A DNA stretch of 64,000 nt from Bacteroides sp. (GCA_017621035.1 JAGATY010000050.1:39979-103978), one strand, 5' to 3'. Shown: positions 1 through 9,040, numbered from the stretch's first letter. The notes: a model not told the origin generated them from the sequence alone. A program made the numbers and translations.

Positions 1-378
1 AGTGCGGTTGAAGTCAGTTTCTGCCTGTTTCAGGTTAATCTCTGCCAGTCGGACGCGACTTTCCGCTGCATTAAGAGTACCCAGTTCGGGTATTACTTTC
101 ACCTTGGCAATGACTTCATTTTTGCGTATCGGCTCACCGGCCTGTTTATACACCTCGGCTATGATACCCGATATCTGCGGTTTGATAAGTACCTCATCCC
201 GAGGCTCAACCTTACCGGTTGCAACTGTTGTCTTTTGTAGGTCGGCCACAGTGGGTGACACCAACTCGTATTCTACCGACTTGGGGCGTGATTTCTGATA
301 GAGAAACACAAAGGTTCCTATGAACAACAAGGCCACCAGAGCCACAATTCCTGTCTTAATTGCTTTCTTTGCTTTCAT
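1..378 (-). CDS. Efflux periplasmic adaptor (MacA/HlyD family), 3' part missing
   Basis: The gene begins at an ATG on the minus strand and runs off the left edge; 126 codons are visible. The protein starts with a short basic stretch, one membrane helix (about residues 9-27), then a typical membrane-fusion region containing ATGKVEPRDEVLIKP and an alternation of beta strands and the start of the alpha-helical hairpin (AESRVRLAEINLKQAE). This is the MacA/HlyD adaptor fold that links an inner-membrane ABC pump to an outer-membrane TolC-like channel. It is the last visible gene of a four-gene operon with two permeases and an ATPase, 47 bp after the preceding permease. A TolC homologue may lie just outside the window. 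The substrate cannot be told. Confidence 0.88.
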   Translation of the reverse strand, partial: MKAKKAIKTGIVALVALLFIGTFVFLYQKSRPKSVEYELVSPTVADLQKTTVATGKVEPRDEVLIKPQISGIIAEVYKQAGEPIRKNEVIAKVKVIPELGTLNAAESRVRLAEINLKQAETDFNRT

Positions 379-425
379 TATTGAATGGTTTTATGTGAAT
401 TATTTATATGATTCTTCTACTGTTA

Positions 426-1652
426 TTACTCTTCTCGAATGGCCTCTATGGGTTTGATAGCCATGGCTCTGTATGCCGGTGCCAACCCGGCTATCATACC
501 CAAGACGGCCAGTATAAAGCAGGCCAGCAGTGCCATGGAGAATGATATCTGAAAACTGCTTCCGGTTCCCATCTCTGCCAACTGCAGAATGAGTACGGCA
601 AAAGTGATACCGGACAAACCGGCCAGTGTGGTAAGTACAAGGCTTTCGCTGAGTATCTGTGTAAGTATATCACGCGGCCGGGCACCAATGGCACGCCGGA
701 TGCCTATCTCTGTGGTGCGTTCTCTGACGGTTACCATCATGATGTTACTCACCCCAATGGCTCCGGCCAGCAGGGTTCCAAGCCCTACCATCCAGCTGAG
801 AATCCGTATGCCCCGGAATAGGTTGTCTACCATACTAAACAAGGCTTCTGCATTTACGCGCATAACAGCTTGTTTGTCATCGGGGTGTATGAGGTGCGCG
901 CGTTTGACAACAGCCTCAATCTTCTGCTCCACTTCTGATATTCTGTGCCCGGGCTTGGCCGTATAACAGAGTACTTGAATGCGGTTTCCGAAGTTGTAGT
1001 TCTGCTGCAGGGTAGTGAAAGGGATGGTGATGCTGGTGCGTGCATTGCCCTGAATACTCATGTTACCGGAGCTTTGGCTGACACCAATTACTTGGTAATA
1101 AACCCCATTGACCCGTATGTATCGCCCACAGGGTGAGGCTCCGTCTGTAAAAAGACTCTCGGCAATGCGCTGCCCGATGACACAGACACGTCGACGTTCT
1201 TTTACATCCAACTCGTTAATGTATCTTCCGTCACTGATATCTGGATCTTCTATAAGCCCATACTCAGGGAATGCCCCCTTCAATGTGCAGCCGTGGCTCT
1301 GCTCTCCAAAGACAGCTTTCATGCCCCAGCGTGCATTGGTAGGGGTAATGATGTCTATCTCGGGTACAGAGTGGCGTACACGCTCTACGTCACTTATCTC
1401 CAAGTCCCACGCTCTTCCTTTGCGGAAACCTTTGTACGCCTTGCTGGTGGCAGAGGTTGCCATAAAACCACTGTTACTGGCAAAGCCCTCAAACTCAGCA
1501 GACAAAAGGGCTTGCAGGCCTTGGCTTCCTCCCATCAGGGCTACCAACATGAAGATGCCCCAGAATACCCCGAAGGCGGTAAGCAAGCTGCGGGTCTTGT
1601 TTCTGGTAATGGTGATGAGTATCTCTGCCCATCGGTCAGTATCTATTCTCAT
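426..1652 (-). CDS. ABC transporter permease, MacB/FtsX type (second of pair)
   Basis: 408 residues. An N-terminal helix (about 20-42, within TRSLLTAFGVFWGIFMLVAL) is followed by a large periplasmic MacB-type core domain (about 45-275) and three C-terminal membrane helices of the FtsX domain (about 285-395), with the family signature MVTVRERTTEIGIRRAIGA. It ends in the common IKPIEAIREE tail. This architecture belongs to type VII (MacB/LolE-like) ABC systems that drive periplasmic adaptors or lipoprotein release rather than importing solutes. It is the third gene of the operon, 61 bp after a paralogous permease. The two permeases probably form a heterodimer with the ATPase of this operon; the substrate is unknown. 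Confidence 0.9.
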   Translation of the reverse strand: MRIDTDRWAEILITITRNKTRSLLTAFGVFWGIFMLVALMGGSQGLQALLSAEFEGFASNSGFMATSATSKAYKGFRKGRAWDLEISDVERVRHSVPEIDIITPTNARWGMKAVFGEQSHGCTLKGAFPEYGLIEDPDISDGRYINELDVKERRRVCVIGQRIAESLFTDGASPCGRYIRVNGVYYQVIGVSQSSGNMSIQGNARTSITIPFTTLQQNYNFGNRIQVLCYTAKPGHRISEVEQKIEAVVKRAHLIHPDDKQAVMRVNAEALFSMVDNLFRGIRILSWMVGLGTLLAGAIGVSNIMMVTVRERTTEIGIRRAIGARPRDILTQILSESLVLTTLAGLSGITFAVLILQLAEMGTGSSFQISFSMALLACFILAVLGMIAGLAPAYRAMAIKPIEAIREE

Positions 1653-1713
1653 ACAGTTGTTGAATTTTCTAGTTATAATAAATGGTTGGATTGGTTACAA
1701 CAAACTCTCTTCT

Positions 1714-2967
1714 TTAGTCAGCCCGCAACGCTTCAATGGGGCGGATGAGTGCTGCCTTGCGAGCAGGAAAGAGACCGGCCAGTGTGCCTGCAATCACTAA
1801 CGTCAGTGTGGCTTGCAGAGCAACGTGTAGGTCTACTGTAGGATTCTTGAACACTGTGGCCTGTGCCACTCCGATGTCCATCACCTGCTCTCCGGCCACT
1901 GCATTCATCCACTCGGTGACACCGATGCCCGCCACCAATCCGATGTAGCCAAATAAAGTGGTGATGACAATGCTCTCGACAATAATCAGTCGCAGGATGC
2001 TTGCCGGTTTGGCACCTATCGCCTTGCGGATGCCAAACTCGTGAGTACGTTCTTTGACGGTAATCAGCATGATGTTAGAAACTCCCACAATGCCACTCAG
2101 GAGGGTGAAGATGCCGATAATCCAGATGGCTGTTCGTAAAATCTCATTTCCTTTTTGCTGTTGGGCATAGCTCTGAATGCGACTCCAAATCCATATGGCA
2201 CTGCGGTCATTGCTGTCGAACTGGCGGAGGGAACCGATGACCTTACGGTACTCATCCTCAAACTCTTGGCTTTCTTCTTCTGTCCGAATATTTTTAGTAA
2301 GGAAAAGGATGCTGCCCAACTCATCTTGTTTGTTGTAGATGAGCTGTAAAGTGGTCACGGGAACATAGGCAGGGGGCGTGTTGTTACCCATATCTTTGTA
2401 GACACCAATGATGCGATAAACCAGGCCGCTTGCTTCAATGTATGCTCCTACAGCCTCACTCTCCTTGCTGCCGAACAACATTTCCACCGTTTTTTCATGC
2501 AGCACTATCACTTTTCGGCACTGTTTTAGGTCAGGTTCATTCACAAACCGACCCGTTTTCAATTTGATACCTTCCAGTTGCGGGTGCTCAGGTGAAACAC
2601 CTTTCAGTGTGAGTGAGACAGACTCGTTTCCCTTGCTGAGGTACACATTGTTCTGCTCCATGATACCTTCGGCTGCCAAGATGTGTGCATCCATCCGTTG
2701 TGTGGTGGATAATTCGTTGTTTGTCAGTTTGATACTTCTTCCACCTTTCAATCCTTTGTATGGTTTACCTGCCCATCCCGGCCATACCTGCATAGAGTTC
2801 ATGGCCATGCTTTCTCCCTGGGATTGGAAAGCATTGAGCAATCCATTGCCGGCTCCCAGCAGGACTATCAGCATGAATATGCCCCAGGCAACGGCAAATC
2901 CGGTAAGAGCGGTGCGCAGCTTGTTGCGTTTAATGGTACCGTAAATCTCTTGGAATAAATCTATCAT
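1714..2967 (-). CDS. ABC transporter permease, MacB/FtsX type (first of pair)
   Basis: 417 residues from the chosen start. An in-frame ATG at 3000 exists, but the start at 2967 (MIDLFQEIYGTIKRNKLRTA) aligns with the N-terminus of the neighbouring paralogue and leaves a normal gap after the ATPase gene. Order of parts: N-terminal helix, MacB-type periplasmic domain (about 45-280), then three helices with the FtsX signature ITVKERTHEFGIRKAIGAKP. The protein is clearly homologous to the downstream permease but diverged, as expected for a heterodimeric pair. It acts in the inner membrane as part of an efflux or lipoprotein-extracting machine. Confidence 0.9.
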   Translation of the reverse strand: MIDLFQEIYGTIKRNKLRTALTGFAVAWGIFMLIVLLGAGNGLLNAFQSQGESMAMNSMQVWPGWAGKPYKGLKGGRSIKLTNNELSTTQRMDAHILAAEGIMEQNNVYLSKGNESVSLTLKGVSPEHPQLEGIKLKTGRFVNEPDLKQCRKVIVLHEKTVEMLFGSKESEAVGAYIEASGLVYRIIGVYKDMGNNTPPAYVPVTTLQLIYNKQDELGSILFLTKNIRTEEESQEFEDEYRKVIGSLRQFDSNDRSAIWIWSRIQSYAQQQKGNEILRTAIWIIGIFTLLSGIVGVSNIMLITVKERTHEFGIRKAIGAKPASILRLIIVESIVITTLFGYIGLVAGIGVTEWMNAVAGEQVMDIGVAQATVFKNPTVDLHVALQATLTLVIAGTLAGLFPARKAALIRPIEALRAD

Positions 2968-3037
2968 AGTAATGTAATGTTGTGGAGAGGGACTGTTCAA
3001 TACTTCAGTTCCGGTGTTTTCCGCCTCTCCTGAATAT

Positions 3038-3754
3038 CTACTTCATGAAACCGTTGGTGCCGAAAGGAGAGGCATTGTGTTCTGTATTCTCCTCTATGCT
3101 GCCTATGACACCATCCTTGATGTGAATAATCTTATCTGTTTGGTTGGCGACTCCACTTTCGTGTGTAACCACTACAATGGTCATTCCTTCTTGATGTAGC
3201 TCCTTCAAGATGTCCATCACCTCTATAGATGTCTTGCTATCCAAAGCTCCTGTCGGTTCATCTGCAAGAATGATTTGTGGGCGGGTAATCAGTGCCCGAG
3301 CTATGGCCACGCGCTGTTTTTGTCCTCCGGACATCTCATTAGGCATATGATAAGCCCATTCCTCCAGTCCGAGCCGTTTCAGATACTCCAGAGCCAGGGC
3401 ATTACGCTGCTTACGTCCCACCCCTTGGTAGAATAGGGGCAGTGCCACATTTTCCAGTGCATTCTTGAAACTGATTAGGTTAAAGGACTGAAAAATAAAC
3501 CCAATCATGCGGTTCCGGTACATAGCAGCCTTGGTTTCACTGAGGTGTTTGATAAGAGTGCCGTTAAGGTAGTACTCGCCTGTGTCGTAATTGTCCAAGA
3601 TACCTAATATATTAAGTAAGGTGGACTTCCCGGAGCCGGACGCCCCCATGATGGAGACAAATTCTCCTGCTGCAATGTCCAGGTTGATACCTTTCAATAC
3701 ATGAAGAGGTGCTCCGTTGTTGTAAGTCTTGTTGATGTCACTAAGATGTATCAC
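3038..3754 (-). CDS. ABC transporter ATP-binding protein (MacB/LolD type)
   Basis: 238 residues, full length for the family. Walker A is GASGSGKST (about 37-45), the Q-loop lies in IGFIFQSFNL, the ABC signature is MSGGQKQR, Walker B is IILADEPTGALDS, and the H-loop is VVVTHE. The sequence is closest in character to the LolD/MacB ATPase branch, which powers permeases with large periplasmic domains. It is the first gene of the operon and precedes the two permeases and the adaptor. It hydrolyses ATP at the cytoplasmic face. A TGACTTTG element at 3793-3786 on the minus strand could be its -7 box, but no convincing -33 element was seen. Confidence 0.93.
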   Translation of the reverse strand: MIHLSDINKTYNNGAPLHVLKGINLDIAAGEFVSIMGASGSGKSTLLNILGILDNYDTGEYYLNGTLIKHLSETKAAMYRNRMIGFIFQSFNLISFKNALENVALPLFYQGVGRKQRNALALEYLKRLGLEEWAYHMPNEMSGGQKQRVAIARALITRPQIILADEPTGALDSKTSIEVMDILKELHQEGMTIVVVTHESGVANQTDKIIHIKDGVIGSIEENTEHNASPFGTNGFMK

Positions 3755-3881
3755 GATTTTACTGTTTATTCCTCCTTTGCATCTGCAAAGTCAGGTGTGT
3801 TTAAAAAGAGTTCATTTTCACTGTTAGACGCACGGCTCTTATGAAAAGTTGCAAACATCCGTAACTTTTTTCTGAAAACAT

Positions 3882-3912
3882 TTTGCATTCTCGTTTTTCT
3901 TTTTGACTTTTG
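3882..3912 (+). promoter_or_regulatory. Probable promoter of the ROK kinase gene
   Basis: TTTG at 3882-3885 and GACTTTTG at 3905-3912 are separated by 19 bases, close to the Bacteroidetes TTTG-N19/21-TAnnTTTG pattern with one mismatch in the -7 box. The ROK gene starts about 40 bases downstream. Confidence 0.5.
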
Positions 3913-3952
3913 TAACCATATTAAAAAATAACCCCCTAAATAAAAGAATATC

Positions 3953-4924
3953 ATGGATACTAACATGGAAAAGCCCTATGCAGTGGGCATTGATATAGGC
4001 GGTACAAATACCGTCTTTGGTATAGTAGATGCACGTGGTACAGTTGTTGCCAGCAATTCTATTAAGACTGGTGCTTATGAAAAGGCAGACGACTACGTGG
4101 ACGAGGTTTGCAAACACCTGTTGCCGCTGATTCTCGAGAATGGTGGTGTGGAAAAGATTAAGGGTATCGGTATCGGTGCACCTAATGCCAACTACTACAC
4201 AGGTAACATTGAGTTTGCTGCAAATCTTCCGTGGAAGGGTATCATTCCGTTGGCTTCTATGTTTGAAGAGCGTCTGGGTATTCCTGTTGCTGTAACAAAC
4301 GATGCTAATGCAGCAGCTATCGGTGAAATGACTTACGGTGCAGCCCGTGGAATGAAAGACTTTATCATGATTACACTGGGTACCGGTGTGGGTAGTGGTA
4401 TCGTTATCAACGGTCAGCTGGTTTATGGCCACGATGGTTTTGCCGGTGAATTGGGTCACGTAATCATGCGTCGTGAAAATGGTCGTCTTTGCGGTTGTGG
4501 CCGTAAGGGCTGTTTGGAAGCATACTGCTCAGCTACCGGTGTGGCTCGTTCAGCTCGTGAATTCTTGGCAGCCAGCACAGAACCCAGCTTGCTTCGTGCC
4601 ATTCCTGCAGAGGAAATTACCTCTAAAGACGTGTATGATGCAGCAGTAAAGGGTGATAAGATTGCCATCGACATCTTCAACTTCACCGGTACAATCCTGG
4701 GTGAGGCTTTGGCTGACTTCATCTCTTTCTCTAGTCCGGAAGCCATTGTGCTGTTTGGTGGCCTTGCCAAGTCTGGTAAGTTTATCTTCGACCCCATCCA
4801 GAAAGCACTGGATGAAAACGTGTTAGCCGTATTCAAGGGTAAGACTAAACTCTTGATGTCTGAATTGAAAGATGCAGACGCTGCCGTATTGGGTGCTAGC
4901 GCATTGGGCTGGGAAGTGAAGTAA
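3953..4924 (+). CDS. ROK-family sugar kinase (probable glucokinase)
   Basis: 323 residues. The N-terminal phosphate-binding loop GIDIGGTNTVFGIVD (about 13-27), the second ATP-binding segment LGTGVGSGIVINGQ and the ROK zinc site LCGCGRKGCLEAYC (CxCGxxGCxE) are all present, with catalytic Asp in VTNDANAAAIGE. ROK proteins without an N-terminal HTH, like this one, are sugar kinases; glucose is the likeliest substrate, giving glucose 6-phosphate in the cytoplasm. Two start codons four residues apart are possible (MDTN or MEKP); the first is used here. The gene is transcribed alone, divergently from the ABC operon, and is followed by a strong hairpin terminator. Confidence 0.88.
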   Translation: MDTNMEKPYAVGIDIGGTNTVFGIVDARGTVVASNSIKTGAYEKADDYVDEVCKHLLPLILENGGVEKIKGIGIGAPNANYYTGNIEFAANLPWKGIIPLASMFEERLGIPVAVTNDANAAAIGEMTYGAARGMKDFIMITLGTGVGSGIVINGQLVYGHDGFAGELGHVIMRRENGRLCGCGRKGCLEAYCSATGVARSAREFLAASTEPSLLRAIPAEEITSKDVYDAAVKGDKIAIDIFNFTGTILGEALADFISFSSPEAIVLFGGLAKSGKFIFDPIQKALDENVLAVFKGKTKLLMSELKDADAAVLGASALGWEVK

Positions 4925-4945
4925 CTCTCCTTTCTATCATAAAGT

Positions 4946-4990
4946 AAAGTCCCCTTTTCTCGATGAAGAAGAGGGGACTTTCTTTATTAT
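4946..4990 (+). terminator. Intrinsic terminator after the ROK kinase gene
   Basis: AAAGTCCCC (4946-4954) pairs with GGGGACTTT (4973-4981); the stem is followed by a T-rich run. It lies 22 bases past the stop codon. Confidence 0.85.
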
Positions 4991-5392
4991 GTCTTCCGGT
5001 TGTAGTATTGGGGGAGACCAATCTCTTTTCTCTACCCTATGTAATATGAGCAGAAAAAGGGAAAAATCTATACACGCCTTCTGGCGGGTTTTGTGCTAAT
5101 ATCTCTTTGCTAATTTTGTAACCCCTCTCAGGATATACTGTAGGGCACTTTTTCTCTCTTTAGACCCGCTCCGTACCAAGGCCGTATCAACGCCGTACCA
5201 ACTCCGTATCAACACCGTTCTATAGGAAACGGAGCAGACATGGGGAGGGTTATGGTAATATATGTTGATGATATTCTTGGCTGTTTGGTCTTTTTCATGG
5301 TTGTTTCTCTTGATTTTTTGTTGGCTGGTCAATAAAAAAGGGATACGTCAGTCAGACATACCCCTTTCTTATTACGAGCTAAGAGCGTACGC
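4991..5392. other. Gene-free stretch between the ROK kinase gene and rplS
   Basis: No convincing gene. It holds a small CGCC-TTCT-GGCG hairpin (5075-5086), a TAATTTTG box (5111-5118) without a well-spaced -33 element, and the 11-bp periodic repeat listed separately. Short open frames here have no recognisable protein features. Confidence 0.6.
5168..5235. repeat. 11-bp periodic repeat CCGTAYCAANN, copy 1
   Basis: CCGT begins at 5171, 5182, 5193, 5204 and 5215, exactly 11 bp apart, with the unit CCGTAYCAANN. The array is bracketed by GCTCCGT (5168-5174) and ACGGAGC (5229-5235), which are inverted repeats of each other. A second copy with the same unit and a similar CCGTTC-TA-GGA tail lies at 26216. 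Confidence 0.85.
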
Positions 5393-5746
5393 TTATCCGT
5401 TAACTCTTTTTTCTTTGATTCTAGCCTTCTTACCGGTAAGAGCGCGCAAGTAGTACAACTTAGCACGACGTACTTTACCAATCTTGTTCACTTCGATGCT
5501 GTCGATAGCCGGAGACTCGAGCGGGAAGATACGCTCTACACCTACAGTACCAGACATCTTACGTACAGTGAAACGTTTCTTTTCACCGTGGCCTGAAATC
5601 TTGATAACAACACCGCGGTACAACTGTACACGTTCCTTGTTACCTTCTACGATACGATATGCTACAGTCACTGTGTCACCTGCCTTGAAGCTGGGGTGTT
5701 GCTTGCCGGTAGCAAATGCTTCTTCTGCAATTTTAATTAAATCCAT
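5393..5746 (-). CDS. rplS: 50S ribosomal protein L19
   Basis: 117 residues. A longer open frame extends upstream, but the methionine of [14 protein letters not shown] at 5746 matches the known N-terminus of Bacteroidales L19 and sits just below a promoter. The typical core [39 protein letters not shown] and the C-terminal [20 protein letters not shown] are all present. L19 sits at the 30S-50S interface of the ribosome. The gene appears to be transcribed alone. Confidence 0.97.
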   Translation of the reverse strand: MDLIKIAEEAFATGKQHPSFKAGDTVTVAYRIVEGNKERVQLYRGVVIKISGHGEKKRFTVRKMSGTVGVERIFPLESPAIDSIEVNKIGKVRRAKLYYLRALTGKKARIKEKRVNG

Positions 5747-5839
5747 TGTTGTTTTTATTATTAAATTGTTATCGTTACTACGCAACATACCAGGCTTCTC
5801 TCTGTATATGTCCTGACAGCGATTGCGCGAAAGCGGGTG

Positions 5840-5870
5840 CAAAGTTGGCAATTATCCGGCAGATACACAA
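5840..5870 (-). promoter_or_regulatory. Promoter of rplS
   Basis: On the minus strand, TTG (5870-5868) is followed after 20 bases by CAACTTTG (5847-5840), one base off TAnnTTTG. The start codon lies about 95 bases downstream, leaving a long 5' leader. Confidence 0.6.
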
Positions 5871-5933
5871 TAGTTTCCTACTCTTTTTTTCAAAATGCTC
5901 ATTTGTTTTATCTGATTTATTCAGCTATTGTGG

Positions 5934-5964
5934 TTGTTCTTTTCTAGGGTTTGTACTATCTTTG
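5934..5964 (+). promoter_or_regulatory. Promoter of the serine hydrolase gene
   Basis: TTG (5934-5936), 20-base spacer, TATCTTTG (5957-5964). The start codon at 6004 is about 35 bases downstream of the expected transcription start. Confidence 0.75.
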
Positions 5965-6003
5965 CTACCCGAAAGTATAGTTTAAATCTAAAAAGGTATT
6001 ACT

Positions 6004-7515
6004 ATGAAACACTTACGCTTGCAATTACTCCTGCCGATATTGGCAGTTTGGTTGTTTCCTCTATCCTTGTCTGCTCAAACGCATGAACTACCCCGCTCTG
6101 CTCCAGAAGAGCAAGGAGTTCCTTCAAAAGCAATTATTGCTTTGTTTGACTCGTTGACGTCGCTCCCGTTGACTGATATGCACAGTGTGGTGGTAATGCG
6201 TCACGGTAAGGTGATAGGTGAAATCTATCCCCAACCTTATGCGCCGGAGTATCGACACACTATGTACTCTTGCTCCAAGACCTTTGTCGGTGTGGGGGTA
6301 GGGTTGGCCATTGCAGACAATCGACTTCGGCTGGATGATCGCGTAGCAACCTTTTTCCCGGAGCTATTGCCGGATACTGTGTCTGAGGAGTTAGCGCAGA
6401 TGACGGTACGCCATTTGCTTACCATGTCCTCAGGTGTGAAGCCTGATTGGGTGATGCGTAGCCGTTGTACAGATTGGATACGTACTTTTTTGGCCAAGAA
6501 GGTAGAACAGCCGGGTGCTAAGTTTGCTTATGACTCTATGGTTTCTTATATGTTGTCAGCCATTGTGCAACGTGTGACGGGTCAGAAGCTGTTGGACTAT
6601 CTGCAAGAACGTATTTTTACCCCCATGAACATTACTGAGGTGGCTTGGGAAGAGAGTCCCGAGGGCATCAATACCGGTGGCTGGGGGTTACACATACAGC
6701 CAGAGTCATTGGCTAAGTTCGGTCAGTTGATGCTGGATGAAGGATGCTGGAAGGGTAAACAGCTGATTCCGGCCGAGTGGGTGCGTGAGATGGGAAAGAA
6801 ACAGATTGAGACCGGAAGGGAACCTTATGGTTATCAGACTTGGCGTTGTGAGTACGACGGTGCCATTCGTGCCGATGGTGCTCTGGGACAATATGTCATC
6901 TCGGTTCTGGATAAAGATATGGTGGTCGTGATGACCGAAGCAACCCTGGGCAATGGCAAGGCTCAGCGTCGTTTGGTGTGGGAGCAACTGCTACCTGCAG
7001 TACAGGATGAACCACTTCCGGTGGGTAAGGATTATCAGCGTTTGCTGAAAAAACAGGCACTTTATGCACTTCCTGTGGTGAAAGGAAAAGCAACTTCAGT
7101 AACTGCATCTCTGTGGGAGGGGAAAGATATTCAACTGGGTAAGAATAACTTGGGCTGGAAATCAATTCGTTTGCACTTTGGGAAGAAAGAGGTTACACTG
7201 GCTGTAACTCAAACAGATGGTAAGAGTTATGAGCTTCCGTTTGCTTACAAACAATGGAGCAAAACAGCTATAGAAGCCAATCCTCCCTATTCCATTACGC
7301 CCATTGCTCGTTTCAAAGGTTTGGAAGGTTCTTATTGGGTGGCAGGTAGTTACGGCTGGATAAGTAAGGAGAGTTTGCAACTGAAGGCACACTATGTGAA
7401 CTGGGTGACAGCATTGGAGTTGACCTTCCGTCAGGAAAAGGGTGAGGTGAAGTTACATGTGCAAACCAACTACGCCAAGAAACCTTTTACCATTACCGGA
7501 ACATTTGTAGAGTGA
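6004..7515 (+). CDS. Exported beta-lactamase-fold serine hydrolase
   Basis: 503 residues with a cleavable signal peptide (cut probably after SLSAQ, about residue 25). The class C beta-lactamase/DD-peptidase fold is shown by the SxxK motif S89-C-S-K92 in MYSCSKTF, the YxS element YDSMVSYMLSAIV and the conserved helix HLLTMSSGV. The fold spans about residues 35-345; the last 150 residues form an extra beta-rich domain often seen on such esterases. Enzymes of this family act on D-amino peptides, beta-lactams or esters in the periplasm, so the substrate is open. It is the first gene of a likely operon with the next two genes (10- and 24-bp gaps). Confidence 0.87.
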   Translation: MKHLRLQLLLPILAVWLFPLSLSAQTHELPRSAPEEQGVPSKAIIALFDSLTSLPLTDMHSVVVMRHGKVIGEIYPQPYAPEYRHTMYSCSKTFVGVGVGLAIADNRLRLDDRVATFFPELLPDTVSEELAQMTVRHLLTMSSGVKPDWVMRSRCTDWIRTFLAKKVEQPGAKFAYDSMVSYMLSAIVQRVTGQKLLDYLQERIFTPMNITEVAWEESPEGINTGGWGLHIQPESLAKFGQLMLDEGCWKGKQLIPAEWVREMGKKQIETGREPYGYQTWRCEYDGAIRADGALGQYVISVLDKDMVVVMTEATLGNGKAQRRLVWEQLLPAVQDEPLPVGKDYQRLLKKQALYALPVVKGKATSVTASLWEGKDIQLGKNNLGWKSIRLHFGKKEVTLAVTQTDGKSYELPFAYKQWSKTAIEANPPYSITPIARFKGLEGSYWVAGSYGWISKESLQLKAHYVNWVTALELTFRQEKGEVKLHVQTNYAKKPFTITGTFVE

Positions 7516-7525
7516 GATAAGAGAA

Positions 7526-8161
7526 ATGGGTATGAATCTGATACAGACACTGAAACATCCTTGGGTATGGCTTTGCCGTTTCCGTCATAGGTGTGGCTAT
7601 GGTGTGCATTCACCTTTTGCCTTCAATCTGATTACGCAGGTCATCTATCAGCGTACTCCTTATTATGGATATGCTGAATTGCGGGCTGAGGAGAAACGGT
7701 TGGTTTCACAGAAGGGAAGGCTGTGGCGATATGAGTCGATGAAAGTAAAACGTCTGCTTTTCAGATTGGTGAATGAGGTACAGCCCACCACTGTTTTCGA
7801 TGTAGGGACATTGGCAGCCTCTGCCCTTTACTTGAAGGCAGCCAAGCAGGGAGCAGATTATACGTCAGCCACCTCTTTGGAAGATTTGTTTCTGGAGAGT
7901 GGTGTGCCGGTGGATTTTCTCTATCTGCATGATTATCGACATCCGCAATTAGTGGAAGAGGTGTTTAAGATATGTGTTTCTCGCGCAACCTCTCAATCTC
8001 TTTTTGTGGTAGAGGGTATCCGTTATTCATCTGCCATGTATCGTCTCTGGAAACAGATGCAGCAGTCGGAACAGGTAGGCGTAACGTTTGATTTATATGA
8101 TGTGGGACTTCTCTTTTTTGACCGAACAAAAACAAAACAGGCCTATATCGTCAATTTCTGA
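7526..8161 (+). CDS. Methyltransferase-like protein of Bacteroidetes, probably degenerate
   Basis: 211 residues. The N-terminus has the conserved RCGYGVHSPFAFNLI block seen in a Bacteroidetes family of small class I methyltransferase-like proteins. The expected SAM-binding strand is present as TVFDVGTLAASALYLKAA, but the usual Gly-x-Gly-x-Gly loop has only one glycine, and the later acidic strand is weak. It therefore may not bind SAM at all. No signal peptide or membrane helix is visible. It sits 10 bp behind the serine hydrolase and 24 bp ahead of the cobalamin adenosyltransferase; the three are probably cotranscribed, although no shared function is evident. Confidence 0.7.
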   Translation: MGMNLIQTLKHPWVWLCRFRHRCGYGVHSPFAFNLITQVIYQRTPYYGYAELRAEEKRLVSQKGRLWRYESMKVKRLLFRLVNEVQPTTVFDVGTLAASALYLKAAKQGADYTSATSLEDLFLESGVPVDFLYLHDYRHPQLVEEVFKICVSRATSQSLFVVEGIRYSSAMYRLWKQMQQSEQVGVTFDLYDVGLLFFDRTKTKQAYIVNF

Positions 8162-8185
8162 ATAATCTATAGTCTTTATAAGCGT

Positions 8186-8749
8186 ATGAAAAAGAGTTTG
8201 TTATATACCCGCACGGGTGATGGTGGAACAACATCATTGGTAGGTGGAACACGAGTTCCCAAGACCGATGCTCGCCTAGAGGCTTATGGCACAGTGGATG
8301 AACTGAATGCTCAGTTGGGGTTGCTGATGACCTATCTGCAGGCAGAACAGGACAGAAACTTCTTGCAGTGTGTGCAGAATATACTTTTTGTGATAGGCTC
8401 CAACCTGGCAACCGATACAGAAAAGGTTAACCTGAAAGAGGCCAGTCTGCTCTCTGTTTCTCATGTAGAGACGTTGGAACAGGAGATTGACCGTGTAGAC
8501 AATCTGCTTCCTCGTCAGCGTGCCTTTATCCTACCGGGAGGAAGTAGAGGCGCGGCAGTATGTCATGTTTGTCGTACGGTTTGCCGGCGTGCCGAGCGAC
8601 GTATTTTGGCGTTAGCACAGCAGGTAGACGTGGCTCCGGAACTGTTGGCCTATATAAACAGGCTTTCAGATTATCTTTTTGTACTTTCTCGGAAAATCAA
8701 CTTGGAAGAGAAAAAAGAAGAAATATTTTGGGAGAATGGTGGTAAGTGA
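8186..8749 (+). CDS. Cob(I)alamin adenosyltransferase, PduO type
   Basis: 187 residues. The N-terminal ATP-binding motif [15 protein letters not shown] and the helical signature [15 protein letters not shown] are diagnostic of PduO/MMAB-type ATP:corrinoid adenosyltransferases, as is [25 protein letters not shown] in the active-site helix region. The enzyme transfers adenosyl from ATP to cob(I)alamin to make coenzyme B12, used by enzymes such as methylmalonyl-CoA mutase. It works in the cytoplasm as a trimer. It closes the operon that starts with the serine hydrolase. Confidence 0.92.
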   Translation: MKKSLLYTRTGDGGTTSLVGGTRVPKTDARLEAYGTVDELNAQLGLLMTYLQAEQDRNFLQCVQNILFVIGSNLATDTEKVNLKEASLLSVSHVETLEQEIDRVDNLLPRQRAFILPGGSRGAAVCHVCRTVCRRAERRILALAQQVDVAPELLAYINRLSDYLFVLSRKINLEEKKEEIFWENGGK

Positions 8750-8818
8750 AATAATTTGTTATACATTTGCCGGATATTTGAGAGTAGGACTTATTTTTAC
8801 AATTTAAGAACGTAGCAT

Positions 8819-9040
8819 ATGTATTGGACATTGGAATTAGCTTCTAAGTTGGAAGATGCTCCTTGGCCGGCAACCAAGGATGAATTGATTGATTATGCCA
8901 TTCGCTCAGGTGCGCCGCTTGAAGTTATTGAGAATTTGCAGGAGATGGAAGACGAAGGTGATATTTATGAGAGTATCGAAGATATTTGGCCTGACTATCC
9001 TAGCAAAGACGATTTCTTCTTCGACGAAGATGAGTATTGA
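8819..9040 (+). CDS. Small acidic DUF2795-type protein
   Basis: 73 residues, strongly acidic (C-terminal FFFDEDEY). The region ASKLEDAPWPATKDELIDYAI matches the DUF2795 pattern, a short helical family in which a W-P-A-T-K/R-x-E/D-L-I-D-Y-A core is conserved. The function is not known. A TACATTTG box at 8762-8769 could be its -7 promoter element. The gene lies 69 bp after the adenosyltransferase and is followed by a strong hairpin terminator, so it may form its own unit. Confidence 0.85.
   Translation: MYWTLELASKLEDAPWPATKDELIDYAIRSGAPLEVIENLQEMEDEGDIYESIEDIWPDYPSKDDFFFDEDEY

Noticed and set aside
589-1800. Plus-strand open frames inside the ABC permease genes
   Set aside because: Shadows of the permease genes; no protein features.
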